A DNA stretch of 64,000 nucleotides from UBA4656 sp002405525 (GTDB lineage Bacteria > Pseudomonadota > Gammaproteobacteria > Xanthomonadales > Ahniellaceae): assembly GCA_036723735.1 (NCBI GenBank), contig DAIMGT010000009.1:28721-92720 (forward strand), read 5' to 3'. The position numbers and the translations under genes are program-made. Position 1 is the first letter of the stretch, and each line of letters starts with the position of its first letter. The notes under the pieces are model-generated. The model did not search any database, had not been told where the DNA came from, and saw nothing but the letters and a program-made list of their open reading frames with translations. Of this stretch, positions 32,804-42,385 are shown piece after piece.

Positions 32804-33382
32804 ATGCGTCCACTGCACCTGCTCGGCCTCGCCGCTGCCGCCCTCGCGTCGCCGGCTTCCGCGGCCCCCGCGGACGAGTTCCTGGCCGCGCTCGTCGGCA
32901 TCTGCGGCCAGGCCTTCGCCGGCCGCATCACTGCCAACGTGCCGGTGGCGCCCGATGATCCCTTCGTCGGCCAGCGGCTGTTGATGCACGTGCGCGAATG
33001 CGCGCCCGGCGCGGTGCGGGTGCCGTTCCATGTCGGGGACGACCGCTCGCGGACCTGGGTACTCACGCGCACCGACGACGGCCTGCGGCTCGAGCACGAC
33101 CACCGCCACGAGGACGGGTCGCCCGACGTGCTGACGATGTACGGCGGCGACACCGCGGACGCCGGCAGCGCGATGCGCCAGGCCTTCCCCGCCAACGCCT
33201 ATTCGAAAGCCTTGTTCGAGCGCGAGGGCCGCGCGGTGTCGACCGCCAACATCTGGGCGATGGCGATCGAACCCGGCGTCCGATTCACCTACGAGCTCAC
33301 CCGCCCGGGCCGCGCCTTCCGCGTCGATTTCGACCTCGCCGCGCCGGTCGAGTCCCCGCCCGCGGCCTGGGGCGCCGATTGA
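32804..33382 (+). CDS. Hypothetical secreted protein
   Basis: A 192-residue exported protein with a signal peptide (MRPLHLLGLAAAALASPASA). The mature part has no domain I can name with confidence. FLAALVGICGQAFAGRI, a Cys pair (in the latter and in VRECAPG) and WVLTRTDDGLRLEHDHRHEDG are its most distinctive blocks; the second Cys could pair with the first. The C-terminal half is predicted beta-rich. The neighbours give no functional clue: the kinase gene converges on it and the membrane gene is divergent. Confidence 0.72.
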   Translation: MRPLHLLGLAAAALASPASAAPADEFLAALVGICGQAFAGRITANVPVAPDDPFVGQRLLMHVRECAPGAVRVPFHVGDDRSRTWVLTRTDDGLRLEHDHRHEDGSPDVLTMYGGDTADAGSAMRQAFPANAYSKALFEREGRAVSTANIWAMAIEPGVRFTYELTRPGRAFRVDFDLAAPVESPPAAWGAD

Positions 33383-33472
33383 GCGCTTCATCGCGCGCCA
33401 TGCCGTCAGCGCGACCTGCACCATGGCGGAAGTGGCGCCGATTTCCGAGCTAGCCGACCCGGAGCGTCGCGC

Positions 33473-36400
33473 TCAGCCGGCGCGCAGCGGCAGCGTGACT
33501 TCGAACCTCGCGCCCTCGCCGGGGCGGCCAATGGCGACGATCCGGCCGTTGTGGCGCTCGACGATGCGGCGGACTACCGCCAGCCCGATGCCGGTGCCCT
33601 CGAACTCGTGGCGCCCGTGCAGGCGCTGGAACGGGGCGAAGATCCGTTCCGCGTAGGCGGGGTCGAAACCGACGCCGTTGTCTTCCACCGACAGCACGAC
33701 GGTCGCGGGCGTGGTGCCGCGCAGCTCGGCGGTGACGCGGATCCGCGGTTTGCGGTCGCGGGCGTGGAACTTGATCGCGTTGGCCACGAGGTTCTGCAGC
33801 AACTGCCGCAGCTGCGTGCGGTCGCATTCCACCACCGGCAGCGCGCCGGCCTCGATGGTCGCGCCGCTGTCCTCGATCCGTACCTCGAGGTCGGACAGCA
33901 CGTCGTCGAGCACGTCGCCAAGGTCGACCGGGACGAAGGGCTCGCCCTGGCTGGTGACCCGCGAGTAGGCCAGAAGGTCGTCGATCAGCACCTGCATGCG
34001 GTTGGCTGCGGCGTCGATCCGCCGCAGGTAGTCGATCGCCTGCGGGTCGAGATCCTGGGAGTAGCGTTGCAACACGCGGTCGCTGAACGCCTGCACCTTG
34101 CGCAGCGGCTCCTGCAGGTCGTGCGATGCGACGTAGGCGAAGTCCTGCAGTTCGCGGTTGCGCGCGGTGAGGTCGCGCAGCGCGCGATCCAGTTCGGCGG
34201 CGATGCGGCGCTCCGCGGTGGTGTCGCGCACCACGCCGAAGACGCCGGTGATGTGCTGGTCGACTTCGATCGGGACCAGGGTGACCTCGACTTCCCGTCG
34301 TACGCCGCGGGCGTTCATCACGGCGCAGTCGAAGCGCGACGACTCGCCGCGCAGGGCGGCGTCGAAGCCGCGGCGCGCGACATCGCGCCACGGCTTGAGG
34401 ACCAGTGACTGCACGGCCGCGCCGCGCAATTGCTCGCGGGTGAAGCCGCCCTGGAGGATTGCATTGTGGTTGCAGTCGACCAGCATGCCGTCGATGTCGA
34501 AGGCGTAGACCATGTACGGCGAGCGCTCCGACAGCGAGCGGAAGCGCTGGCGTTCGGTTTCGACCCGCAGCGCGGCCAGATCGCGCTCGATCGCGATCCC
34601 GACCAGCGCCGCCACCGACTGCGCGGCCTCGGCTTCGGCTGGCGACGCCTCGCGCGGCTGTTGCAGGTAGGCGCCGAAGGTGCCGATCACCGCCCCGTGG
34701 GCGTCGAGGATCGCCTGCGACCAGGTGGCCCGGTAGCCGGCGTCGACCAGCGTCGCGCTGCGGCCGGCCCAGTGCCGGTCGGTAGCGATGTCCAATGCCG
34801 ACGCCGAGGCGCCCGCCGCCGCGGCAGGACCGCAGCAGCCGAAGTCGGGCGGCAGTGGCGCGCCGACCAGTCCGGCGAATGCGGCGCGCGGCAGCATGGG
34901 GGCGATGGCGGCCTCGCCGCGCCGCGTCGCGCCGTCGAGGCGCAGCACCGCCGCAGCGCTGCCCGGGAAACGCGCTTCGAACAGGTTGATGGCGCCGGTC
35001 ACGCATTCGTCGACCGCTCGGCCGGAGGCGATGGCGCGCAGCAGCTCGCGCTGGTCGCGCTCGAAAGCTTCGCCTCGGCGCACCTCGGTCACGTCGTCGA
35101 AGATCGCCGTCGCGCCATCGTCGACCGGATGCACACGGCCGGACAGCCAGCGGCCGATGGTCGGGGAAAAGCCTTCCATCGCCACGCTGCGCTTGTGATC
35201 GATCGCTTCCCGGAACACACGCTCGAACGGCGAGTCGTCGAAACTGGCGAACACCCGGTCCAGCGGCCGGCCGACCGGCTCGGTCGAATCGGCGGCCAGC
35301 ATTTCGCGGGCGCGCCGGTTGGCGAAAGCGATGCGGAATCCTCGATCGACCGTGATCACGGCGTCCGACATGCCCTCGAGCAGTCGCTGTGCCTGCTGCT
35401 CGGAGCGCGCCAGCGCGGCCTCGGACGAGGCGCGCGCGGCGGACTCGGCGTGCAGCGCCGAAATCGCGCGCTCGGCCGCCACCGCGCGCTCGCGGGCGGC
35501 AGCGGCGAGGCGCAGCGCCACCGCCACCAGCAGTCCGACCAGCATGCCGGCGCCGACGATCGCGCGGCTCACTGGCAGCACCTCGCCGGGCTTGGCGCCG
35601 GCCGGGGCCGCGGTCACGGTCCAGTCCGCATCGAGCGCGTTGAATCGCCGGGTCACGACGCCGGCAGGCGCATCCTGCGGAGCGGGCGCCGTCCTCGCGG
35701 CGTGCCGCTGACCTTCGATGGTCGCCTCCAGCGTGAAGCCAGGTGCCACGCCGTCGAGCGACAGCGCCAGCAGGTCGCCGAGCCGGTAGGAGGCGACCAG
35801 GAACTCGGTGCCGGACTCGCCGAAGGGGCCGGGGTAGATCACCAGCACGGCTTCGATTTCGGTGTTGGCGAGCAGCAGCGGGCCGAGGGCGACCGCCTTG
35901 CCGGTCTGCTCGGCGCGCTCGTAGGCGCGGCGGCGGGCGTCGTCGAACACCGCGTTGCGGCCGACCAGGCGGGTCGACTGGTTCAGCGACGCGATCTGGC
36001 GCACCACCCGCTGGCCATCGACCCGCGCCACCGACTGCTGTGCGAAGTTCGCACTCAGTGCCTGGCGGGCTTCGACCTCGAACAGGCGCGGCCGCTCGGG
36101 CAGCGACACCGCCAGCAGGCGCTGCGCCAGACGGTCGATGGACGACAGCCGCGCATCGAGGCCGGCCTTGATCGCGCGCTCGGCCGCCGCTGCCGCGGCT
36201 TCGGATTCCCGCTGCAGGCGTTCGCCACGGTCCTCCTCGACCAGCCACGCCAGGCGCATCGCGCCGCCGGTCAGCAGCACGGCGACCAGCAGTGGCACCC
36301 AGGTCGCGCTCGCGCGCAGCGATCGATCGCGCAGCAGCACCCATGACGAGAAGCCGATCAGCGCCAGCGCGGCTGGCAGCGAAGCGGCGGTCGATGCGAG

Positions 36401-37120
36401 CTGGGCGCCGATCTGCTGCGCATGGGACGCGCTGTAGATCAGCGACACCGCGGAGGACAGCAGGATGGCGAGGCCGATCATCCAGCCGGCGATCGGCGCC
36501 GCGGCCGGGGCGTTGCGCGTGCTGGCCAGCAGGCCGGCCAGGGCCGCGGCCAGCACGGTCGTCGCGTGCAGGGGCTGCATGCGCTGGCCCAGCCACCACG
36601 ATATGTCGAACGTCGAGGGGATGGATTGGCGCGGCGGGATGTGCGGCGCCACCAACAGGACCCCGATCGCAGGGATCATGGAGCCGACGAACAGCCGCGT
36701 GGCGAGGCCCGACTGTCCGCGCTCCAAGGACAAGCCGCCGGCCAGCAGCAGCGCCACGCAGGCAAGGCCTTCGGCGGATGCCGCCGTCTGCCCAGGCACG
36801 ACGCTGGCCAACTCGGGCGACCCCGCCCCGAGGCCCACGACCGCCGCGACCAGCACTCCGACACCGCACCACAGCGGCACGGTGGCAGGGTGCGTGCGCG
36901 CCGCGCGAGCAGACCACGCAGCGGCGACCATGGCGATCGCCAGCAGCAGCAGCGGCAAACTCTGCGATCCGACGTCGGGCAGGGTGCCCAGCAGCACTGC
37001 CGCATAGCCGAATCCGGCGGCCAGCACGACCCCGAGCGCGTGCAGCCGCCGGCCGGCGGCCGCGGCTGCCGTGACCCCGCTGGCGCCCGGTCGGTCGGTT
37101 CCGGCTGCGTCGTCTGCCAC
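33473..37120 (-). CDS. Large orphan sensor histidine kinase (multi-TM, CHASE-like, PAS-GAF-PAS)
   Basis: A 1215-residue hybrid-length sensor without a receiver domain. Residues ~1-290 are a multi-helix membrane region. A periplasmic CHASE-like segment (~300-495) contains GRNAVFDDARRRAYERAEQTG. After a membrane helix (~515-535) come PAS (~573-690), a GAF-like region (~690-850) and a second PAS (~853-970). HisKA has the phospho-accepting His at about 1000 (YVASHDLQEPLRKVQAF). The ATPase domain has N-box LLQNLVANAIKFHA, G1 VEDNGVGFDP and GTGIGLAVVRRIVE. GTG at 37120, preceded by a GGGGGAGAGGGA run, is chosen; longer frames run into the HDOD gene. Divergent from that gene. Confidence 0.88.
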   Translation of the reverse strand: MADDAAGTDRPGASGVTAAAAAGRRLHALGVVLAAGFGYAAVLLGTLPDVGSQSLPLLLLAIAMVAAAWSARAARTHPATVPLWCGVGVLVAAVVGLGAGSPELASVVPGQTAASAEGLACVALLLAGGLSLERGQSGLATRLFVGSMIPAIGVLLVAPHIPPRQSIPSTFDISWWLGQRMQPLHATTVLAAALAGLLASTRNAPAAAPIAGWMIGLAILLSSAVSLIYSASHAQQIGAQLASTAASLPAALALIGFSSWVLLRDRSLRASATWVPLLVAVLLTGGAMRLAWLVEEDRGERLQRESEAAAAAAERAIKAGLDARLSSIDRLAQRLLAVSLPERPRLFEVEARQALSANFAQQSVARVDGQRVVRQIASLNQSTRLVGRNAVFDDARRRAYERAEQTGKAVALGPLLLANTEIEAVLVIYPGPFGESGTEFLVASYRLGDLLALSLDGVAPGFTLEATIEGQRHAARTAPAPQDAPAGVVTRRFNALDADWTVTAAPAGAKPGEVLPVSRAIVGAGMLVGLLVAVALRLAAAARERAVAAERAISALHAESAARASSEAALARSEQQAQRLLEGMSDAVITVDRGFRIAFANRRAREMLAADSTEPVGRPLDRVFASFDDSPFERVFREAIDHKRSVAMEGFSPTIGRWLSGRVHPVDDGATAIFDDVTEVRRGEAFERDQRELLRAIASGRAVDECVTGAINLFEARFPGSAAAVLRLDGATRRGEAAIAPMLPRAAFAGLVGAPLPPDFGCCGPAAAAGASASALDIATDRHWAGRSATLVDAGYRATWSQAILDAHGAVIGTFGAYLQQPREASPAEAEAAQSVAALVGIAIERDLAALRVETERQRFRSLSERSPYMVYAFDIDGMLVDCNHNAILQGGFTREQLRGAAVQSLVLKPWRDVARRGFDAALRGESSRFDCAVMNARGVRREVEVTLVPIEVDQHITGVFGVVRDTTAERRIAAELDRALRDLTARNRELQDFAYVASHDLQEPLRKVQAFSDRVLQRYSQDLDPQAIDYLRRIDAAANRMQVLIDDLLAYSRVTSQGEPFVPVDLGDVLDDVLSDLEVRIEDSGATIEAGALPVVECDRTQLRQLLQNLVANAIKFHARDRKPRIRVTAELRGTTPATVVLSVEDNGVGFDPAYAERIFAPFQRLHGRHEFEGTGIGLAVVRRIVERHNGRIVAIGRPGEGARFEVTLPLRAG

Positions 37121-37589
37121 TCCCTCTCCCCCGGTACCAGTCGGCTCCCGCGGGGGAGCAATCTCCGTACCGCCTCGCGCCTGCGGCGAGACTAGCAGGG
37201 TCCGGCAGACTCTCGTGAAGAGCGAGCAGGCACGGCTGCGAGCGGATCGAGGGCGCGTGCGATAGCGCAGTGCCCATGGTCCCGGGTTGGCGCCCGGTGC
37301 GGACGGTATGGGGATGCGATCCGGTTCGGTTCCCGCGTGTTCCGACGGTCTTGCGCGACCCGGATCGCGCCCTCCTGGTGCCTCCGGATCACCGCGCGCC
37401 GGCCGCCGGCGCGCCGGTGCTGCGGCGACAGCCGGGCCGGAGGCGCGGGGCCGGAACGCGACGACGGGAAACTGCCGCGGGCATGCCCCCGCCGGCCAGG
37501 ACGCCCCGGCGCGGAGACGGAAAACGTTTGCTTCAGCGCCGCTGGCCGCTGCCGATACTGTCAGGGTCAGCGGGTCTGAAGCGCATGCC
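37121..37589. other. 469-bp divergent intergenic region between histidine kinase and HDOD genes
   Basis: No gene is supported. Open frames here extend from the flanking genes or are composition artefacts. It must hold the control regions of both divergent genes. I see no convincing promoter boxes or inverted repeats, apart from the purine-rich Shine-Dalgarno stretch just before 37120 on the minus strand. Confidence 0.5.
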
Positions 37590-38750
37590 ATGTTGATCCT
37601 CGCCATCCATGAAGCGGACGCCATCGCTCCCCTCCAGGCGGCGCTCGCCGCTGGACGCCCCCTTTGGCGCCTTGTCGTCCACGATGATCCGGCCGACGCC
37701 CTGCGCCTCGCCGCAGAGCAGTCGTTCGACGTCATCGCATGCGGGTGGCGGATCGGCCGCACCTTCGGTCCGGAGGTGCTGCGGCGCGCGCAGGCCGTGG
37801 CGCCGGATGCGATGCGCCTGCTGCTGCTCCCGGCGTCGGTGGATCCGGGTGAGGCGGCGCGCCAGTCTCTGGCCTGCGCGCACCAGTCGGTGCTGCTGTC
37901 CGAGGGTGCACCGCGATTCGCCGCCAGCATGGAAAGGCTGATCGCGGTGCGCTGGTTGTTGCGCAACCCGGCGCTGCGGCGCGCGATCGGCGGCGCCGAG
38001 CGGCTGCCCGCGGCTCCGCGCCTGTTCCTCGCGCTGCAACAGGTGATCGCCGCCCCGCTGGCCGGTACGACGGACGCAGCGCGACTGGTGGCCCGCGATT
38101 CCGCGCTCTCCTCTCGCGTGCTGCGGATCGCCAATTCCGCGCTGTTCGCGCGCTCCGCCCCGGTGCTCGACGTTGCCGGCGCGGCGGCCCAGGTCGGCCT
38201 CGACGTGCTGGCGCGCATCGTGCTGGCCTGCGAGGTCTATTCGCGAGGAGCGACACGCGACCCGGATGCCGAGGTGCGGCAGCACCGCGCCATGGCCGCT
38301 GCCCGGCTCGCCGCGCGGATTGCCAGCGACCCGGTGCCCGCGCAGTGCGCCGCCACCGCCGCCCTGCTGGCCGACTGTGCATTGCCGCTGCTGCCTGGGC
38401 TCGACCGCGCCGCCTTGCGCGCCGTCACACCGCCGCGGCTGTGGGCCGGGCTTCCTGACCAGGCCCTGGTCGCCGCCTATCTGCTCGGGCTGTGGGGACT
38501 GCCGCATCCGCTGATCGAGGCCGCGGTGTTTTGCCATGCACCGGGCCGGCTGCCGAACCCGGTCCGGGGCGTGTCAGCAGCGGGTGCCCTGCACATCGCC
38601 CGGGCACTGGTCCATGGCGAGGCGCCGGACGCTGATTGGATCAACGGCAACGATCTCGGCGGGCAGTTGGGCGAGTGGCGGTCGCTCGCTGCGTCGCTGG
38701 AGGGCCGCAGCGCCGCGAGCGAGGCGCTGCCGGCTGCGCGGCGCGCCTGA
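37590..38750 (+). CDS. HDOD-domain signalling protein with degenerate receiver
   Basis: A 386-residue protein. Residues ~1-125 look like a response-regulator receiver, but the position expected to hold the phospho-acceptor Asp reads FDVIACGWRIG, so it probably cannot be phosphorylated. Residues ~145-330 are an HDOD domain: PAAPRLFLALQQVIAAP, ARDSALSSRVLRIANSALF and VGLDVLARIVLACEVYS. HDOD domains are non-catalytic relatives of HD phosphohydrolases used in signalling and motility control. The ATG at 37590 starts the receiver strand MLILAIHEAD. It is divergent from the orphan histidine kinase, suggesting one signalling module. Confidence 0.8.
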   Translation: MLILAIHEADAIAPLQAALAAGRPLWRLVVHDDPADALRLAAEQSFDVIACGWRIGRTFGPEVLRRAQAVAPDAMRLLLLPASVDPGEAARQSLACAHQSVLLSEGAPRFAASMERLIAVRWLLRNPALRRAIGGAERLPAAPRLFLALQQVIAAPLAGTTDAARLVARDSALSSRVLRIANSALFARSAPVLDVAGAAAQVGLDVLARIVLACEVYSRGATRDPDAEVRQHRAMAAARLAARIASDPVPAQCAATAALLADCALPLLPGLDRAALRAVTPPRLWAGLPDQALVAAYLLGLWGLPHPLIEAAVFCHAPGRLPNPVRGVSAAGALHIARALVHGEAPDADWINGNDLGGQLGEWRSLAASLEGRSAASEALPAARRA

Positions 38751-38958
38751 GCGATTCCCGTCGCTGGATCGCCCCGGCCGGCCCCGTTTCCGCGGCCACG
38801 CCTCCGTCCGCAACGCGCCCGACGCCCTGCCGGCGCAAACCGCCCCGGTCGCCGTTCCGGCATTGCCCCGGTCGGAGCGACTGCCGGTCGATCGCGCGTG
38901 ATCGATGTGCGCCCAGTGCGTCGCGGGTCCGCCCGCGAGGCTGCCGGCTCGACGCCAC

Positions 38959-39834
38959 TCAGCCGCGACCTTGCCCGGGTGCGGGAGCAGCCGCGCCGAC
39001 CAGCCATGCGAGCCGATGGCCGCCGCTGCCGGCGGCCCCCAGCAGGCCCGGCAGCGCAGCGAGCGCTGCGGCCAGCGTCCGGTCCAGTTGCCAGGGCGGG
39101 TTGATGATCGCCATGCCGCAGCCGTTGAGCGTGCGCGCGGAGTCGGCGGGCCGCAGCAGCAATTCCGCCAGCAGGACTTCCGGCATGCCGCAACCGCGCA
39201 GCCAGCGGTGGAACGGCGTCACGTGGCGCCGCAGCTTGATCGGATACCACACCGCGTACATGCCCTGCGGGAAACGCCGGAAGGCGGCGGCCAGCGCGGC
39301 CTCGATGGCGCGGAACTCGGCGTCCTGGGCTTCGAAGGGCGGGTCGATGAGCACCAGGCCGCGGCGCTCGCGGGGCGGCAGCAGGGCAGCAAGCGCGGCG
39401 TAGCCGTCGCGCCGATGCAGCGCCGCCCGCGGGTCGCCGGCAAACGCAAGCCGCAGCGCGGCGCAGGCCGTGTCGTCCACCTCGCACAGGAGCAGGCGAT
39501 CCTGCGGACGGAGCAGGCGGGCGGCGATCAGCGGCGAGCCGGGGTACTCGCCCGGCGACCTGCCGTCGGCCCGGCCCGCCGCCACGATCCCGACGTAGTC
39601 GCCCACCGCCGGCGGCAGCCGGGGCGCCTGCAGCACGCGGTCGATGCCCGCCTCGTGCTCGCGGGTCTTGGCGGCCTCGGCGCCGGCGAGGTCATAGCGC
39701 CCGGCGCCCGCGTGGGTCTCGATGTACGCCAGCGGCGCTTCCTTGCGGGTCAGCGCGCGCAGCAGGGCGACCAGCACCGTGTGCTTGAGTACGTCGGCGA
39801 AGTTGCCGGCATGGAACGCGTGGCGGTAGTTCAT
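38959..39834 (-). CDS. rlmJ: 23S rRNA (adenine-2030-N6)-methyltransferase RlmJ
   Basis: A 291-residue methyltransferase that makes m6A2030 in 23S rRNA. The N-terminus MNYRHAFHAGNFADVLKHTV is the family signature. The catalytic DPPF motif is in LVLIDPPFEAQDAEF; YIETHAGAGRYDL holds the SAM site. ESP-like SARTLNGCGMAIINPPWQLD closes the domain. Length matches E. coli (280) with a short Ala/Pro/Gly tail. It is divergent from the DUF885 gene. Confidence 0.95.
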   Translation of the reverse strand: MNYRHAFHAGNFADVLKHTVLVALLRALTRKEAPLAYIETHAGAGRYDLAGAEAAKTREHEAGIDRVLQAPRLPPAVGDYVGIVAAGRADGRSPGEYPGSPLIAARLLRPQDRLLLCEVDDTACAALRLAFAGDPRAALHRRDGYAALAALLPPRERRGLVLIDPPFEAQDAEFRAIEAALAAAFRRFPQGMYAVWYPIKLRRHVTPFHRWLRGCGMPEVLLAELLLRPADSARTLNGCGMAIINPPWQLDRTLAAALAALPGLLGAAGSGGHRLAWLVGAAAPAPGQGRG

Positions 39835-39950
39835 GGGATCCGGATCGGCGGGCCGGCAGTATAGGGCTGCATCGCGGTGCCCGACGGCGGCTGGCCCGGC
39901 ACCCCCGGCGTCCTGCTAGATTGCGCGCTCTCCTCGATGGGGCCAAGGCG

Positions 39951-41795
39951 ATGAAGCGCATCCTGAAGTGGTTGGGCGGCCTGCTCGGCGTGGTGCTGCT
40001 GCTCGGCGGCGCGTTCTTCGTCCACGTCTGGTACTTCAAGCCGGCCAAGATCGACTGGTTCTACACCCGGGTGTTCGCGCAGTTCGCGCTCGACAACCCC
40101 GAGATCCTGACCAGCCTGCGCATCCTCGACCAGTACGGGCTCAACTTCACCGCCGACGAGCTCTCCGACACCTCGCCGGAGGCGGCCGACCGCCAGCTCG
40201 AGAAGCTGAAGGCCGACTACGCGGTCTTCCGTTCGTATCCGCGCGAGGACTACGAGGGCCAGGAGCGGCTGTCCTACGACATCTGGGACTTCTTCATGAA
40301 GAACCAGGTCGACGGCGAGCGCTGGAAGCACCACAACTACCCGGTCAACCAGATGTTCGGCATCCAGTCCGGCCTGCCCAACTTCATGGCCGACCAGCAC
40401 CTGGTGTTCAACCAGCGCGACGCCGACAACTACGTCGCGCGCCTGACCAAGTTCCCGCAGGTCTTCGACGGCGTGATCGCGGGCCTGAAGCTGCGCGACG
40501 AGGCGGGCGTGCTGCCGCGCCAGTTCACGGTCGAGAAGGTGCTGACCCAGATGCGCGGCTTCATCGAGCCCAAGCCCGCCGAGCACATGCTGTACACCAC
40601 ATTCAAGACCAAGCTCGAGAAGGTCAAGCCGGAAGAGATGGACGAGGCCGCGCGCGCCGCTGCACTGGCCGCCGTCGAGAAGGAGATCGAGGCCTCGGTC
40701 TACCCGTCCTACCGCAGGCTGATCGCCTACTTCGAGGAAATCCAGCCGCGCGCGACGTCCAACGACGGCGCCTGGAGCTTGCCGGACGGGCTGGCGTACT
40801 ACGACTACGAGGTGCGCTCCAACACCACCACCACCATGAGCGCCGACGAGCTGCACGAGATCGGCGTGCGCGAGGTGGCGCGGATCGCCGCCGAGATGGA
40901 CACGATCCTGCGTGAGGCGGGCTACGCGGAAGGCACCATCGGTGCGCGCGTGCGCGCACTCGGCGACGACCCCGCCCAGCTCTACCCCGACACGCCGGAA
41001 GGCCGCGAGCAGATCCTCAAGGACTACATGCGGATCATCGCCGAGATCAACGCCGGGCTCGACGACTGGTTCGCGGTCAAGCCCAAGGCCGGGGTGCAGG
41101 TGCAGCGCGTGCCGGAGTTCTCCGAGAAGACCGCGCCCGGCGCCTACTACCAGCCGCCCTCGCTCGACGGCGCGCGGCCGGGCACGTTCTACGCCAACCT
41201 GCGCAACGTCGAGGAGATCACGAAGTTTGGCATGCGTACGCTCGCCTACCACGAGGCGGTTCCGGGGCATCACTTCCAGATCGCGATCGCGCAGGAGCTC
41301 GAGGGCCTGCCGATGTTCCGCAAGCTGATCCCGTTCACCGCCTACGCCGAGGGCTGGGCGCTGTACTCCGAGCAGGTCGCGTGGGAAGCGGGCTTCCAGA
41401 AGAATCCGCTGGACAACCTGGGCCGACTGCAGGCCGAGATGTTCCGCGCCGTGCGCCTGGTGGTCGACACCGGGCTGCATGCCAAGCGATGGACCCGCGA
41501 GCAGGCCATCGGCTACATGGTCGATTACACCGGCATGGGCGACGACGAGGTCACCGCCGAGATCGAGCGCTACCTCGTGCTGCCCGGCCAGGCGTTGGCC
41601 TACAAGGTGGGCATGATCAAGATCCTCGACCTCCGCCGGCGCGCGCGCGAGGCGCTGGGCGAGGAGTTCGACGTCCGCGACTTCCACGACGTGGTGCTCA
41701 AGAACGGCTCCATGCCGATGACGGTGCTGGAAGGCGTGGTCGACGAGTGGATCGCGCGCGAGCGGGCCGCACCCTCCGAGCTGGCGATGCGGTGA
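39951..41795 (+). CDS. DUF885 family membrane-anchored metallohydrolase-like protein
   Basis: A 614-residue protein with one N-terminal membrane anchor (residues ~8-28, WLGGLLGVVLLLGGAFFVHV) and a long helical DUF885 domain. The HExxH-like motif reads AYHEAVPGHHFQIAIAQE, followed by AYAEGWALYSEQVAWE, both standard in DUF885 and consistent with a zinc peptidase-like site. The exact activity of the family is not settled. The protein probably faces the periplasm. The ATG at 39951 is used; the stop overlaps the GTG of the next gene by 4 bp (GTGA), so the GNAT gene is translationally coupled. Confidence 0.85.
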   Translation: MKRILKWLGGLLGVVLLLGGAFFVHVWYFKPAKIDWFYTRVFAQFALDNPEILTSLRILDQYGLNFTADELSDTSPEAADRQLEKLKADYAVFRSYPREDYEGQERLSYDIWDFFMKNQVDGERWKHHNYPVNQMFGIQSGLPNFMADQHLVFNQRDADNYVARLTKFPQVFDGVIAGLKLRDEAGVLPRQFTVEKVLTQMRGFIEPKPAEHMLYTTFKTKLEKVKPEEMDEAARAAALAAVEKEIEASVYPSYRRLIAYFEEIQPRATSNDGAWSLPDGLAYYDYEVRSNTTTTMSADELHEIGVREVARIAAEMDTILREAGYAEGTIGARVRALGDDPAQLYPDTPEGREQILKDYMRIIAEINAGLDDWFAVKPKAGVQVQRVPEFSEKTAPGAYYQPPSLDGARPGTFYANLRNVEEITKFGMRTLAYHEAVPGHHFQIAIAQELEGLPMFRKLIPFTAYAEGWALYSEQVAWEAGFQKNPLDNLGRLQAEMFRAVRLVVDTGLHAKRWTREQAIGYMVDYTGMGDDEVTAEIERYLVLPGQALAYKVGMIKILDLRRRAREALGEEFDVRDFHDVVLKNGSMPMTVLEGVVDEWIARERAAPSELAMR

Positions 41796-42385
41796 TCGCA
41801 CTGCGCGAGGTGGCGGGGCCGGAGGTGGCCCCGTGGCTCACCGAGGTCGCGCGTCTGCGGATCGCGGTGTTCCGCGAGTTTCCGTACCTGTACGATGGCG
41901 ACCTCGGCTACGAGCGCGACTACCTCGCCACCTACGCGCGCTCGCCGGAGAGCCTGTTCGTGCTGGCCTTCGACGGTGAGCGGTTGGTCGGCGTGTCCAC
42001 CGCGGTGCCGCTGGTCGACGAGATCGACGCCTTCCGGGCGCCGTTCCGCGGCGCCGGCATCGACGTGCGCGAGGTGTTCTACTTCGGCGAATCGGTGCTG
42101 CTGCCGGAGTACCGTGGGCGCGGCATTGGCGGTCGCTTCTTCGACGCCCGCGAGGGCCGCGCCCGCGCGCTCAACCGGTTCCGCTGGACCGCCTTCTGCG
42201 CCGTGGTGCGCGCCGACGACGACCCGCGGCGACCCGCGGGCCACCGCGGCAACGAGACGCTGTGGACGCGGCGCGGCTATGCTCGCCGCGACGACATGCG
42301 CGCGCACCTCGAATGGAAAGAACTCGGCGCCGACAGCGCGGTGATGCACGACCTCGCCTTCTGGCTGCGCCCCTTGCCCGCGTAG
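41792..42385 (+). CDS. GNAT family N-acetyltransferase
   Basis: A 197-residue acetyltransferase-like protein. The acetyl-CoA loop is FGESVLLPEYRGRGIGGRFFDAREGRA, with the RGxGIGxR pattern; RLVGVSTAVPL is the preceding strand. The substrate is unknown. The GTG start at 41792 overlaps the DUF885 stop; there is no later ATG that keeps the N-terminal strand (ALREVAGPEVAPWLTEVARL). Its stop codon TAG lies inside a REP-type inverted repeat. Confidence 0.8.
   Translation: MIALREVAGPEVAPWLTEVARLRIAVFREFPYLYDGDLGYERDYLATYARSPESLFVLAFDGERLVGVSTAVPLVDEIDAFRAPFRGAGIDVREVFYFGESVLLPEYRGRGIGGRFFDAREGRARALNRFRWTAFCAVVRADDDPRRPAGHRGNETLWTRRGYARRDDMRAHLEWKELGADSAVMHDLAFWLRPLPA

Noticed and set aside
37287..37589. 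N-terminal extension of the HDOD frame
   Set aside because: The upstream codons lack domain features; the receiver-like fold begins at 37590.
33473..38218. A longer histidine kinase start beyond 37120
   Set aside because: The extra ~360 residues would lie inside the divergent HDOD gene and read as compositional noise; GTG at 37120 has a strong purine-rich ribosome site.
39831..41801. 656-codon open frame antisense to the DUF885 gene
   Set aside because: His/Leu/Val/Asp-rich low-complexity translation mirrors the real gene's codon bias; the DUF885 frame has a membrane anchor and the HEAVPGHH motif.
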